NCBI GenBank assembly: GCA_963642245.1
Contig: CAVIFY010000003.1
Coordinates: forward strand, 1 to 64,000
Length of the DNA: 64,000 nt
Origin: CAG-217 sp963642245
GTDB taxonomy: Bacteria; Bacillota; Clostridia; Oscillospirales; Acutalibacteraceae
Direction: 5' to 3'
Below are positions 32,787 to 41,105 of the stretch, piece after piece (position 1 is the stretch's first letter; each line of letters begins with the position of its first letter). Under the pieces are notes generated by a model. It did not search any database, was not told the DNA's origin, and saw only the letters and a program-made list of their open reading frames with translations. The translations under genes were made by a program, and so were the position numbers.

Positions 32787-33882
32787 TCTGCTTCTCCACC
32801 ATCTGCCCGGCGGCCGCCAAACCGCTGTAAAAGGCAAAATTCAAATTATAACCGCCGCAGGGCTGCTGCTCGTCCAGCACCTCGCCCACAATATACAAAC
32901 CGGGCACCTGCCGAGAGGCAAAGCCCTCCAACTCCCGCCGGGGCACACCGCCGCCGGTGATCTGGGCAAAGGCATAGCCCTTGGTGCCGGTAACGATCAG
33001 CTGCCAGTGCTTGGCGATCTGCACCAGCCGGGCCGGGTCGCCCGCCGCCTGTTTTTCCAGGATCTCCGTCACCTCTGCGCTAAGGATCCCCCGCAGGGAA
33101 CCGAACTGCCGCAAGTAAGATAGCAACTGGCTTTCGCTCCACTCCGGGATCAGATCCAGCACCGCGCAGCACTTTTGCGGCCGGGGGCGGGCAAAGTTCT
33201 GCCCCGCCGCCCAGCTTACATCCATCACCGCAATGCCGGACAGACCGTAATCGGTAAACAGCACTTCGCCCCGGCTCTCCGCCACCCTTTCGCCGTCCAA
33301 AGTGACGGCAACCGTGGCTCGGGTGCGCTGCCCTTTGAGCTTGCGGGGGTATTTGCTGGAGGAGGTCAGCTGCACCAGCGCCGGGTACAGGGGCGTGCAG
33401 CTGTGGCCCAGGTCTTGCAGCAGGGCATAACCGCTGCCGTCGCTGCCCAGGGCCGGTTGGGCCTGCCCGCCGCAGGCCACCACCACCTTGTCGCCGGTAA
33501 AGGTGCCCTTATCCGTCTGCACCGTAAAGCCGGGCGTGATCTTTTCCACCCGGCAGCCGGTGACCAGGCGCACACCCAGAGTGCGGCAGGTATCCAGCAG
33601 CAGATTTTGCACCGTGGCCGCCCGCAGGCTGTATGGATATATACGCCCCAGGTCCTCCTGCCGGGTCATCAGGCCGAGAGAGGCAAAGAAATCCAGCACC
33701 TCACGGCTGTGGGGCGCGTGGATATTGGTCAAATTGCACCGGCCGTTGCCGGTAGCCAGCAGCTTTTTGCCCGGCAGGTCCAGCCGTTCCAGCACCGTGA
33801 CCTGCACTGCAGAGTCCAGCTGCCGCAGCCGTATGGCACAGCACAGCCCCGCCGCGCCGCCGCCCACGATCAGTACCCGCAT
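32770..33882 (-). CDS. NAD(P)/FAD-dependent oxidoreductase, HI0933/BaiN-like
   Basis: The 370-residue flavoprotein starts MRVLIVGGGAAGLCCAIRL (dinucleotide-binding motif) and contains KKLLATGNGRCNLTN and VVVACGGQAQPALGSDGSGY, hallmarks of the HI0933 family that includes BaiN of bile-acid-metabolising Clostridia. Near the C-terminus GGGVPRRELEGFASRQVPGLY and GEVLDEQQPCGGYNLNFAF are conserved. GGGAGG lies 7 bases before the ATG at 33882. It shares a transcript with the COG2509 protein, an arrangement common in Firmicutes; bile-acid activity should not be assumed. Confidence 0.9.
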   Translation of the reverse strand: MRVLIVGGGAAGLCCAIRLRQLDSAVQVTVLERLDLPGKKLLATGNGRCNLTNIHAPHSREVLDFFASLGLMTRQEDLGRIYPYSLRAATVQNLLLDTCRTLGVRLVTGCRVEKITPGFTVQTDKGTFTGDKVVVACGGQAQPALGSDGSGYALLQDLGHSCTPLYPALVQLTSSSKYPRKLKGQRTRATVAVTLDGERVAESRGEVLFTDYGLSGIAVMDVSWAAGQNFARPRPQKCCAVLDLIPEWSESQLLSYLRQFGSLRGILSAEVTEILEKQAAGDPARLVQIAKHWQLIVTGTKGYAFAQITGGGVPRRELEGFASRQVPGLYIVGEVLDEQQPCGGYNLNFAFYSGLAAAGQMVEKQNDTSK

Positions 33883-33992
33883 ATCTTCGCCTCCCTTATA
33901 TAGAATATACCTATCATAATATATTCCGCCGCCAAATGCAAACAATTCTTGCGCCGGCCCGGGCAAAAGCGGCGTTTATTTTGATTTTCCCC

Positions 33993-34021
33993 TTGACGAA
34001 CGGGTGCGGTTGTGGTATAGT
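33993..34021 (+). promoter_or_regulatory. Promoter of rpmG-secE-nusG
   Basis: TTGACG (33993-33998), 17 bp, TATAGT (34016-34021), with TGG just before the -10. Confidence 0.75.
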
Positions 34022-34132
34022 GTTTGTACCTCGGTAAGTGGGGTTTTATTTTTTGCCCATTTTTAGGTGCGCATTGCGTGGCGCAACGAGGGAGATTCAC
34101 ACACAATCGAAATACAACGGAGGTGCTTATTA

Positions 34133-34282
34133 ATGAGAGTTAAGATTACCTTAGCTTGCACAGAGTGCAAACAGCGCAACTACAACACAATGAAGAACAA
34201 GAAGAATACGCCCGACAGACTTGAGATGAACAAGTACTGCCGTTTCTGCAAAAAGCATACCCTGCACAGAGAAACGAAATAA
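34133..34282 (+). CDS. rpmG: Ribosomal protein L33 (zinc-binding form)
   Basis: The 49-residue protein carries two CxxC pairs (CTEC and CRFC), the zinc-binding C+ type of L33. The CGGAGG upstream of ATG 34133 fixes the start. It heads the usual rpmG-secE-nusG cluster. Confidence 0.96.
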   Translation: MRVKITLACTECKQRNYNTMKNKKNTPDRLEMNKYCRFCKKHTLHRETK

Positions 34283-34296
34283 CAGGAGGACTGACA

Positions 34297-34692
34297 ATGG
34301 CTGACGAAAAGAAAGCGTCTGCAAAGCCGGAAAAGAGCAGCAAGTCTGCAAAGAAGTCCGACGCCAAGGCAGATAAGTCAAAGGCAAAAAAAGCCAAGAA
34401 AAATCCGTTCAAATCCATTGGTTCATTCTTCAAAAGCGTAAAATCAGAGGGTAAAAAAGTCGTTTGGTCAGACGGTAAGAGCGTGCTCAAGAACACCCTG
34501 ACCGTACTGGTAGTGGTGATCATCGTCGGCGTGTGCATTTATTTGGTAGACACCGGCCTGACCCTGGGTATGAAGGGCATTAAGAGCCTGAAGACCAACA
34601 GCGAGACCACCACCGCTGCCAGCGAGACCACCACCCAGCAGACCACTGCGGCGGCTTTGGCTGAGGCCACCACCGAGCAGACCACCAAATAA
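34297..34692 (+). CDS. secE: Preprotein translocase subunit SecE with unusual tails
   Basis: The SecE core is seen as FKSIGSFFKSVKSEGKKVVW followed by a single membrane helix (LTVLVVVIIVGVCIYLVDTGL), which stabilises SecY in the membrane. The protein is 131 residues, about twice the minimal SecE. It has a Lys/Ala/Ser-rich N-terminal extension of about 35 residues and a Thr/Ser/Glu-rich C-terminal tail (residues 98-131) that should lie outside the membrane. The tail's role is unknown. AGGAGG precedes the ATG. Position between rpmG and nusG confirms identity. Confidence 0.93.
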   Translation: MADEKKASAKPEKSSKSAKKSDAKADKSKAKKAKKNPFKSIGSFFKSVKSEGKKVVWSDGKSVLKNTLTVLVVVIIVGVCIYLVDTGLTLGMKGIKSLKTNSETTTAASETTTQQTTAAALAEATTEQTTK

Positions 34693-34760
34693 GGACCCGA
34701 ACGCACGCAGGGGCTGCGCCCCCATTCGGATCACAGCAATTTACGGAGGTTCTGTTTAGT

Positions 34761-35285
34761 ATGGAAGAAGCAAAATGGTATGTTGCCCACACCTTTTCCG
34801 GTTATGAGAACAAGGTAGCCAGCAACATTGAGACCGTGGTAGAGAACCGCAACCTGCACGACTGGATTCAGGATGTGGTGGTTCCTACCGAGACGGTGGT
34901 AGAGATCAAAGATGACGGCACCAAAAAGGAAGTGGAGCGCAAGATCTTCCCCGGCTATGTACTCATCAAAATGGTGATGAACGACGACAGCTGGTATGTG
35001 GTGCGCAACACCCGCGGCTGCACCGGCTTTGTCGGCCCGGAGAGCAAGCCCGTCCCCTTAACGGAGGAAGAGGTGCGCAAGCTGGGCGTGGAGAAGGTCA
35101 CCGTAGAGGTGCACTACGCCGTAGGCGATCTGGTCAATGTGATCGACGGCCCGCTGGAGGGCTTCTCCGGCACTGTGGACGCCATCGACATTCCCAACAA
35201 CAGCGCACAGGTCACCGTTTCCATGTTTGGGCGCGAGACATCAGTTGATTTTGAGCTTGACCAGCTTGAAAAGGTCAAAGACTAA
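34761..35285 (+). CDS. nusG: Transcription termination/antitermination factor NusG
   Basis: The 174-residue protein has the NGN domain (WYVAHTFSGYENKVASNIET, IFPGYVLIKMVMNDDSWYVV, RNTRGCTGFVG) and a C-terminal KOW domain (VGDLVNVIDGPLEGFSGTVDAID). It binds RNA polymerase and couples it to ribosomes or Rho. ACGGAGG lies upstream of the ATG. Standard length and position. Confidence 0.97.
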   Translation: MEEAKWYVAHTFSGYENKVASNIETVVENRNLHDWIQDVVVPTETVVEIKDDGTKKEVERKIFPGYVLIKMVMNDDSWYVVRNTRGCTGFVGPESKPVPLTEEEVRKLGVEKVTVEVHYAVGDLVNVIDGPLEGFSGTVDAIDIPNNSAQVTVSMFGRETSVDFELDQLEKVKD

Positions 35286-35335
35286 CATCAGGTAATACGC
35301 GGCTTGCCGCTGATTATCACCGCTTTTTGCGGTGC

Positions 35336-35370
35336 GTGGGAGGAGCGCACAGCGCCCCGCCAATGACCAC
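35336..35370 (+). promoter_or_regulatory. Candidate L1-binding leader upstream of rplK
   Basis: GTGG(GAGGA)GCGC-aca-GCGC(CCCGCCAATGA)CCAC forms two helices with an asymmetric internal loop rich in GGAG and AATGA, reminiscent of ribosomal protein L1 autoregulatory sites in L11-operon leaders. No T run follows, so translational control is the likely mode. Confidence 0.5.
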
Positions 35371-35390
35371 AATTTAGGAGGAAAATTATT

Positions 35391-35816
35391 ATGGCACAGA
35401 AGGTAGTAGGTTTAATTAAACTTCAGATCCCGGCCGGTAAGGCGACCCCTGCCCCCCCGGTTGGTCCGGCTCTCGGTCAGCACGGTGTAAACATCGTGGC
35501 TTTCACCAAGGACTTTAACGAGAGAACCAAGAACGACGCCGGCCTGATCATTCCCGTAGTGATCACCGTTTATGAGGATCGTTCTTTCACTTTCATCACC
35601 AAGACCCCGCCCGCAGCCGTTCTTATCAAGAAGGCTTGCGGCATTGACAAGGCTTCCGGCGTTCCCAACAAGAACAAGGTAGCCACCATCACCAAGGAGC
35701 AGGTCCAGAAGATCGCTGAGACCAAGATGCCCGACCTGAACGCAGCTTCTCTGGAGGCCGCTATGTCCATGATCGCCGGCACTGCTCGCAGCATGGGTAT
35801 TGTAGTAGAAGACTGA
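35391..35816 (+). CDS. rplK: Ribosomal protein L11
   Basis: The 141-residue protein has the typical start (VVGLIKLQIPAGKATPAPPVGPALGQHGVN) and RNA-binding C-terminal domain (GTARSMGIVVED end). It forms the GTPase-associated centre base with 23S rRNA. AGGAGG precedes the ATG. Confidence 0.97.
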   Translation: MAQKVVGLIKLQIPAGKATPAPPVGPALGQHGVNIVAFTKDFNERTKNDAGLIIPVVITVYEDRSFTFITKTPPAAVLIKKACGIDKASGVPNKNKVATITKEQVQKIAETKMPDLNAASLEAAMSMIAGTARSMGIVVED

Positions 35817-35864
35817 GTCCCTTGTGGGAGGAAAGATCCGATTAACCACTGGAGGTAATTTGTA

Positions 35865-36569
35865 ATGAAACACGGAAAGAAATATGTGGACGGCGCCAAG
35901 CTGGTAGACCGCTCCAATCTGTATGATACCGCTGAGGCTCTTGACCTGGCTGTTAAGACCGCCACAGCTAAATTTGACGAGACCATTGAGGCACACATTC
36001 GCCTGGGCGTTGACTCCCGTCACGCCGATCAGCAGGTGCGTGGCGCCGTGGTGCTGCCCAACGGCACCGGTAAAACCGTGCGCGTGGCCGTATTCGCGAA
36101 GGGCGACCTGGCTAAGGCTGCTACCGAGGCCGGCGCAGACATCGTTGGCGACGCTGACCTGGTAGAGAAGATCCAGGGCGGCTGGATGGACTTTGATGTG
36201 GCCGTTGCCAGCCCGGATATGATGGGCTTTGTTGGTCGTTTGGGTAAAGTGCTGGGCCCCCGCGGTCTGATGCCCTCTCCCAAGGCCGGCACCGTGACCA
36301 TGGATGTGGCCAAGGCTGTGACCGAGGCTAAGGCCGGTAAGATCGAGTACCGTCTGGACAAGACCAACATCATTCACTGCCCCATCGGCAAGGCTTCCTT
36401 TGGGCAGGAGAAGCTGCTGGAGAACTTCAACGCGCTGCTGGACGCCATCATCAAGGCAAAGCCGGCTGCACTGAAGGGCCAGTACATTAAGTCCGTTGCC
36501 GTGGCTTCCACCATGGGTCCCGGCGTGCGTATCAACCCCAACAAAGTTGGTACTGTTTCTGCTCAATAA
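35865..36569 (+). CDS. rplA: Ribosomal protein L1
   Basis: The 234-residue protein has all L1 landmarks: VRGAVVLPNGTGKTVRVAVF (seen as QVRGAVVLP...), GPRGLMPSPKAGTVT and the C-terminal GPGVRINPNKV. It forms the L1 stalk and usually represses its own operon by binding the rplK leader. CTGGAGG precedes the ATG. Confidence 0.97.
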   Translation: MKHGKKYVDGAKLVDRSNLYDTAEALDLAVKTATAKFDETIEAHIRLGVDSRHADQQVRGAVVLPNGTGKTVRVAVFAKGDLAKAATEAGADIVGDADLVEKIQGGWMDFDVAVASPDMMGFVGRLGKVLGPRGLMPSPKAGTVTMDVAKAVTEAKAGKIEYRLDKTNIIHCPIGKASFGQEKLLENFNALLDAIIKAKPAALKGQYIKSVAVASTMGPGVRINPNKVGTVSAQ

Positions 36570-36580
36570 GTTTTTGGGTA

Positions 36581-36760
36581 TTGACAAGGCCCGCGCCTTG
36601 TGTTAAAATACTATCGCTGTTCAGCCAAAGACAGCAGGTGCCGTTTGGCGTAAGTTGATCGCCTGCCGAGGAATGAATGTGCATGGTTCGCACCCTGCGG
36701 TGCAATATCTATGTCATTTTTGTGCATTCCGAGGTACATCGGAATGCACTTTTTGTTTTG
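36581..36760 (+). promoter_or_regulatory. Promoter plus ribosomal L10 leader with terminator
   Basis: TTGACA (36581-36586), 17 bp, TAAAAT (36604-36609) start a leader containing AAAGACAGCAGGTGCCGTTT and CGCCTGCCGAGG, the conserved core of L10 leaders where L10(L12)4 binds. GTGCATTCCGA/TCGGAATGCAC (36722-36750) followed by TTTTTGTTTT is an attenuator. GAGGAATG near 36669 can pair with CATTCC in the terminator's left arm, giving an antiterminator alternative. This sets rplJL output by feedback. Confidence 0.9.
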
Positions 36761-36816
36761 CTAAACAGCCATAAAGACCGCATTTTGCGGCAAATACTTA
36801 TGGAGGTTCATGTTTT

Positions 36817-37395
36817 ATGCCAAGTACAGCAGTTCTTGAAATGAAAAAGCAGCAGGTTGCCGCTCTTTCTGACCGGATCAAGAATTCCTGCGCCGGTGTA
36901 GTGGTAGACTACAAGGGCATCACTGTGGCCGATGACACCCAGCTGCGTCACGACCTGCGTGAGGCCGGTGTGCACTACACTGTCGTAAAGAACACCATTC
37001 TGGGCAGAGCAGCCGAGGCTGCCGGTCTGGAAGGTCTTGAGCCTGTGTTGGAAGGCACCACCGCCATCGCCACCTGTGACGATGACTATGTGGCATCTGC
37101 TCGCATTCTGCAAAAGTTTGCAGACGGCCACGACAATTTTGCCATTAAGTCCGGTTACCTGGACGGCAAAGTGATCGCTCTGGACGAGGTTATCGCGCTT
37201 TCCAAGCTGCCTTCCAGAGAGGCTATGCTGGCTCAGATCGCAAGTCTTGTTGTTGAGCCCATCGCCTGCATTGCCCGTGCCGTTGCAGCACTGGAAGAAA
37301 AGGGCGGTGCAACACCCGTCGCTGCAGAAGCTGAAGAGGCTCCCGCAGAGGCTGCTCCCGCTGAGGAAGCACATGCTGAAGAAACAGCAGAATAA
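36817..37395 (+). CDS. rplJ: Ribosomal protein L10 with acidic C-terminal tail
   Basis: The L10 body is clear (VVVDYKGITVADDTQLRHDL, YTVVKNTILGRAAEAAGL) and anchors L7/L12 dimers to the ribosome. The protein is 192 residues, about 20-25 longer than usual because of an Ala/Glu-rich tail (PVAAEAEEAPAEAAPAEEAH region, residues 165-192), a low-complexity extension seen in some Clostridia. It is preceded by its own autoregulatory leader. Confidence 0.95.
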   Translation: MPSTAVLEMKKQQVAALSDRIKNSCAGVVVDYKGITVADDTQLRHDLREAGVHYTVVKNTILGRAAEAAGLEGLEPVLEGTTAIATCDDDYVASARILQKFADGHDNFAIKSGYLDGKVIALDEVIALSKLPSREAMLAQIASLVVEPIACIARAVAALEEKGGATPVAAEAEEAPAEAAPAEEAHAEETAE

Positions 37396-37430
37396 TTTAA
37401 TTTTTATTATAATTTACGGAGGTAATTATC

Positions 37431-37808
37431 ATGGCAACCGAGAAAATCACTGCTATTGTAGATTCCATCGCAGAACTGAGCGTTCTGGAGCTTAAAGAGC
37501 TCAAGGAAACAATCGAAGAGACCTTTGGCGTTACTGCTGCCGCAGTCGCCGTTGCAGCTGCTCCCGCTGAGGGTGGCGCCGCTGCTGCTGACGAGAAGAC
37601 CGAGTTTGATGTTGTGCTGACCGATGTTGGCGCCAACAAGATCCAGGTGATCAAGGCCGTTCGTGAGGCTACCGGCCTGGGCCTGAAGGAAGCTAAGGCT
37701 ATCGTTGACGGCGCTCCCGCTACCGTTAAGGAAGCAATGCCCACCGCTGACGCTGAGGCTCTGAAGGCTAAGCTGGCTGAGGCCGGCGCTACCGTTGAGC
37801 TGAAATAA
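37431..37808 (+). CDS. rplL: Ribosomal protein L7/L12
   Basis: The 125-residue protein has the helical N-terminal dimerisation domain (VDSIAELSVLELKELKETIEE), Ala-rich hinge (residues 38-55) and factor-binding C-terminal domain (EFDVVLTDVGANKIQVIKAV, GLGLKEAKAIVDGAPATVKE). It recruits elongation factors. A terminator follows at once, and rpoB is not downstream. Confidence 0.97.
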   Translation: MATEKITAIVDSIAELSVLELKELKETIEETFGVTAAAVAVAAAPAEGGAAAADEKTEFDVVLTDVGANKIQVIKAVREATGLGLKEAKAIVDGAPATVKEAMPTADAEALKAKLAEAGATVELK

Positions 37809-37827
37809 GTTCACGCCAAGCAACTTG

Positions 37828-37859
37828 CACGGACACGCGTATGCGTGTCCGTGTTTTTT
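37828..37859 (+). terminator. Intrinsic terminator after rplL
   Basis: CACGGACACG/CGTGTCCGTG stem followed by TTTTTT. Confidence 0.92.
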
Positions 37860-37889
37860 GTTTTGATATATCCGACGCATTTTGTTTCT

Positions 37890-38062
37890 TGCAGTGCGGA
37901 GAGATGTCGCACAGCGACAAAGAGGATAAAATAATCGGCCCGATGTGGGCATCGGGCCCTACATTTTGTTGATTTATTGAAATAAATTTTGTAGGGTGCG
38001 ATGCCCACATCGCACCGCACAAAAAATCAAAACAATCGTAGGGCGGGGGCTTGCTCCCGCCG
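37890..38062. repeat. Repeat cluster with three GTAGGG hairpins
   Basis: A remnant of the GCGGGGAGATGTCGC block (37890-37925) is followed by a reversed hairpin ending CCCTAC with CCCGAT..ATCGGG stem (37937-37962), a forward one with TGCGAT..ATCGCA stem (37991-38018), and a forward one with GCGGG..CCCGC stem (38038-38062). These fill the gap between rplL and the GH3 gene. Confidence 0.82.
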
Positions 38063-38137
38063 CTTTTCCGGTTGCTATTGTAATTCCCGGCGGAATTTGG
38101 TATGATGGGCATAGATTTTTATTGCGGAGGTACGGTT

Positions 38138-40591
38138 ATGACCAACTGGGGATACAAGGCGGTGCGCAAGGTGCTGCAAGCCTTTGGCGGGGCGGAACTG
38201 GCCCAGCAGCAAAGCGGACGAGTCACCGGCGAACCGGGCAACCCGGAGGTGGCGGCGCTGGCCAGACGGGCCGGTGCGGAAAGCTGCGTGCTGCTGAAGA
38301 ACAATGACCGGGCACTGCCCCTGGATCTATCTGCACCGGTGGCACTGTTTGGCCGGGTGCAGAAGAACTATTTTTATGTGGGCAACGGCAGCGGCGGCGA
38401 TGTGTCCGCCCCGTACAGTATCAACCTGGTGCAGGGACTGGTAAACGCCGGTGTACAGCTGGACAGCACGGTGCTGGCCGCCTATGAAAGCTGGTGCACC
38501 GCCTCCGTGAATGTGCCGGACCCGGGATTTTGGGGCCACTGGCCCCGCTATTATGCAGAAATGCCGGTGAAGCAGGACTGGGTACAGGCGGCAGCCGAGC
38601 GGTGCCAAACCGCCGTGGTGGTCATTGGCCGCAGCGCCGGTGAGGACCGGGAAAACACGCTGAAAAAAGGCAGCTTTTACCTGACGGATAAAGAAAAAGC
38701 CCTGCTGGACGCAGTGACCGCCGCCTTTCAAAAAGTGGTGCTGGTACTGAATATCGGCAGCATTATGGACTTTGCGGAGATCGACGCCTACGGCGACAAG
38801 ATCAGCGCCATTCTGCTGGCCTGGCAGCTGGGTATGGAGAGCGGCAACGCGGTGGCGGATGTGCTCACCGGGCAGGTGGACCCCAGCGGTCGCCTAACGG
38901 ACACCATTGCCAAAACCTATGCCGACTACCCGACGCAGCACTTTGGCAACAAGGCGGAGAACCGCTATACGGAAGATATTTTTGTAGGCTATCGGTACTT
39001 TGAGACCTTTGCGCCGGAGCGGGTGCTGTACCCCTTTGGCTACGGTCTGTCTTACACGGACTTTGCCTGCAAAGTGGAAAAAACAGAAATAGAAGACCAA
39101 ACGGTCACCGTGCAGGTGCAGGTGGAGAACACCGGCGCCCTGCCCGGCAAGCAGGTGGTGCAGCTGTACGCCGGTTGCCCCTGCGGCGCCCTGGGCAAGG
39201 CCGCCAAGGTGCTCATTGCCTTTGGCAAAACGGAGGAACTGGCCCCCGGCAAGCACCAGACCCTGACCCTCACCGCCCCCTATCGCAACTTTGCCAGCTT
39301 TGACGACAGCGGCGCTGCCGGGCACAAGAACGCCTGGCTGCTGGAGGCGGGGGACTACACCTTTTACCTGGGCACAGATGTGCGCAGCGCTGCCCCCGGC
39401 GGCGATCTGCACCTGACGGACACGCTGGTACTGGAGCAGTGCAATGAATTGCTGGCGCCCCCGGCGGACAGCAACTTTGACCGGCTCACCGCCACAGAGC
39501 AAAACGGCCAAGTGACCCAAACCTACGCCCCGGTGCCCACCGCCACTGTGGACTTAAAAGAGGAAATTCTCGCCCACCTGCCCCCTGCTCTGCCGGTCAC
39601 CGGCAACAAGGGCTATGTGCTGGCAGATGTGGCCGAGGGCAGCGTCAGCCTGGACGACTTTGTGGCCCAGCTGTCCACCACGGAGATGGAACTGCTCAGC
39701 CGCGGCGAGGGCATGATGGACAGTGCCCTGGGTGCCTCCGGCAACGCAGGCGCCATGGCCGGGGTCAGCGACAGCCTGCGCCAAAAGGGCATACCCCCGG
39801 TGATCACCACCGACGGCCCCTCCGGTATTCGCCTGCGGGCCACCTGCTCCCTGCTGCCCAGCGGCACCGCCCTGGCTTGCAGCTGGAACCCGCCGCTGGT
39901 ACAAGAACTGTACGCCGCCATGGGGCGGGAGATGGTGGACAAGGGCACCGATGTGCTGCTGGCGCCGGGTATGAATATCCACCGCAACCCCCTGTGCGGG
40001 CGCAATTTTGAATACTTCTCCGAGGACCCGCTGGTCACCGGCAAGCTGGCCGCCGCGGTGGTGCAGGGGCTGCAAAGCGCCCCGGTATCCGCCTGCCCCA
40101 AGCACTTTGCCTGCAACAACCAGGAGTATAACCGCAACCGCAACAACTCCGTGGTCAGCGCTCGCGCCCTGCGGGAGATCTACCTGCGGGGATTTGAGAT
40201 CTGCGTAAAAGAGGCGCACCCCAGAAACCTGATGACCAGCTACAACAAGGTCAACGGCGTGTGGAGCCACTACAACTACCAGCTGTGCACCGCCCTGCTG
40301 CGGGAGGAATGGGGCTACACCGGCAATGTAATGACCGACTGGTGGATGCGCTACGCCCCCTCGCCGGAGTTCCCGGAGCTGCGGGACAACGGCTACCGGG
40401 TGCGCGCCCAGGTGGATGTGCTGATGCCCGGGGCCAAAACCGCCATCAGCAAGTCCGCCCCCAACGACGGCAGCCTGCTGGCCACCCTTGGCAAGCCCCA
40501 GGGCATTACTCTGGGCGAACTGCAACGCACGGCAAAGAATGTGCTGCGTATGACCCTGCGCACCAAATTCGCCGGGCAGTATAAAGACTAA
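38138..40591 (+). CDS. Glycoside hydrolase family 3 beta-glycosidase, swapped domain order
   Basis: The 817-residue cytoplasmic protein (no signal peptide) has GH3 domains in unusual order. The alpha/beta sandwich domain comes first (CVLLKNNDRALPLDLSAPVALFG near residue 50; GMESGNAVADVLTGQVDPSGRL near 240), then an FnIII-like part (VLYPFGYGLSYTDF onward), and last the barrel with the catalytic aspartate Asp734 in GNVMTDWWMRY and KHFACNNQEYNRNR upstream. Such swapped GH3 enzymes are known, for example in Ruminococcus. Expected activity is beta-glucosidase or a related exo-activity. GCGGAGG fixes the start. It heads a glycan-use region with a GPH symporter and GH2. Confidence 0.92.
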   Translation: MTNWGYKAVRKVLQAFGGAELAQQQSGRVTGEPGNPEVAALARRAGAESCVLLKNNDRALPLDLSAPVALFGRVQKNYFYVGNGSGGDVSAPYSINLVQGLVNAGVQLDSTVLAAYESWCTASVNVPDPGFWGHWPRYYAEMPVKQDWVQAAAERCQTAVVVIGRSAGEDRENTLKKGSFYLTDKEKALLDAVTAAFQKVVLVLNIGSIMDFAEIDAYGDKISAILLAWQLGMESGNAVADVLTGQVDPSGRLTDTIAKTYADYPTQHFGNKAENRYTEDIFVGYRYFETFAPERVLYPFGYGLSYTDFACKVEKTEIEDQTVTVQVQVENTGALPGKQVVQLYAGCPCGALGKAAKVLIAFGKTEELAPGKHQTLTLTAPYRNFASFDDSGAAGHKNAWLLEAGDYTFYLGTDVRSAAPGGDLHLTDTLVLEQCNELLAPPADSNFDRLTATEQNGQVTQTYAPVPTATVDLKEEILAHLPPALPVTGNKGYVLADVAEGSVSLDDFVAQLSTTEMELLSRGEGMMDSALGASGNAGAMAGVSDSLRQKGIPPVITTDGPSGIRLRATCSLLPSGTALACSWNPPLVQELYAAMGREMVDKGTDVLLAPGMNIHRNPLCGRNFEYFSEDPLVTGKLAAAVVQGLQSAPVSACPKHFACNNQEYNRNRNNSVVSARALREIYLRGFEICVKEAHPRNLMTSYNKVNGVWSHYNYQLCTALLREEWGYTGNVMTDWWMRYAPSPEFPELRDNGYRVRAQVDVLMPGAKTAISKSAPNDGSLLATLGKPQGITLGELQRTAKNVLRMTLRTKFAGQYKD

Positions 40592-40610
40592 AAAAATCCC
40601 CCACGGTGGG

Positions 40611-40639
40611 TTGCTACCGACCCGCCGCCGTGGTAAAAT
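40611..40639 (+). promoter_or_regulatory. Promoter of the two small membrane-protein genes
   Basis: TTGCTA (40611-40616), 17 bp, TAAAAT (40634-40639) with TGG before the -10. Confidence 0.6.
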
Positions 40640-40688
40640 AAGATCATCAAGTAAGCGCCAATCGGCGCAATTTAGGGAGGACAACCAA

Positions 40689-41102
40689 ATGGCATGTTTC
40701 TTAGTACCGGCCGCTGAGGCCGTGGTGGTCACCGCTGTGGCCCTGACCATGAAGAAAAAGGAAGAAAAACTCACTCTGCCCGCACACGAGGCTGTGGGCA
40801 CCGACGCACCTGCCCAGGAGAAGAAATTCACCTGGAGCCGCAAGCTGTTCTTGCTGTCCGGTCTGCTGTGGGGCGGCATTCTGCTGCTGGCCTTTGAGCA
40901 CCTGTGGCACGGCGAGGTGACCCTGTTCGCGCCGTTCCTAACGGCTATGAGCAACCCGGAGGATAAAGCGATCATGCTCCACGAAATGGCTACCGTGGGT
41001 GTGACCATGAGCGCCGTTGTTACCGGCGTATGGGGTATGGTGGTCGCCATCGTCAGCGCCAAGTTCAAAAAGGGCGCCAAGACCGCTGCCCAGGAGGGCT
41101 AA
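40689..41102 (+). CDS. Small membrane protein of unknown function
   Basis: The 137-residue protein has an N-terminal hydrophobic segment (ACFLVPAAEAVVVTAVALTM), a charged Lys/Glu loop, then two further membrane segments (LFLLSGLLWGGILLLAF and TMSAVVTGVWGMVVAIVSA) and a basic tail. The middle FEHLWHGEVTLFAPFLTAM and HEMATVG contain several His and Glu that could bind a metal, which is speculation. GGGAGG precedes the ATG at 40689. The next gene starts three bases after its stop, so the two products probably work together. I do not recognise a characterised family. Confidence 0.8.
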   Translation: MACFLVPAAEAVVVTAVALTMKKKEEKLTLPAHEAVGTDAPAQEKKFTWSRKLFLLSGLLWGGILLLAFEHLWHGEVTLFAPFLTAMSNPEDKAIMLHEMATVGVTMSAVVTGVWGMVVAIVSAKFKKGAKTAAQEG

Positions 41103-41105
41103 AGT

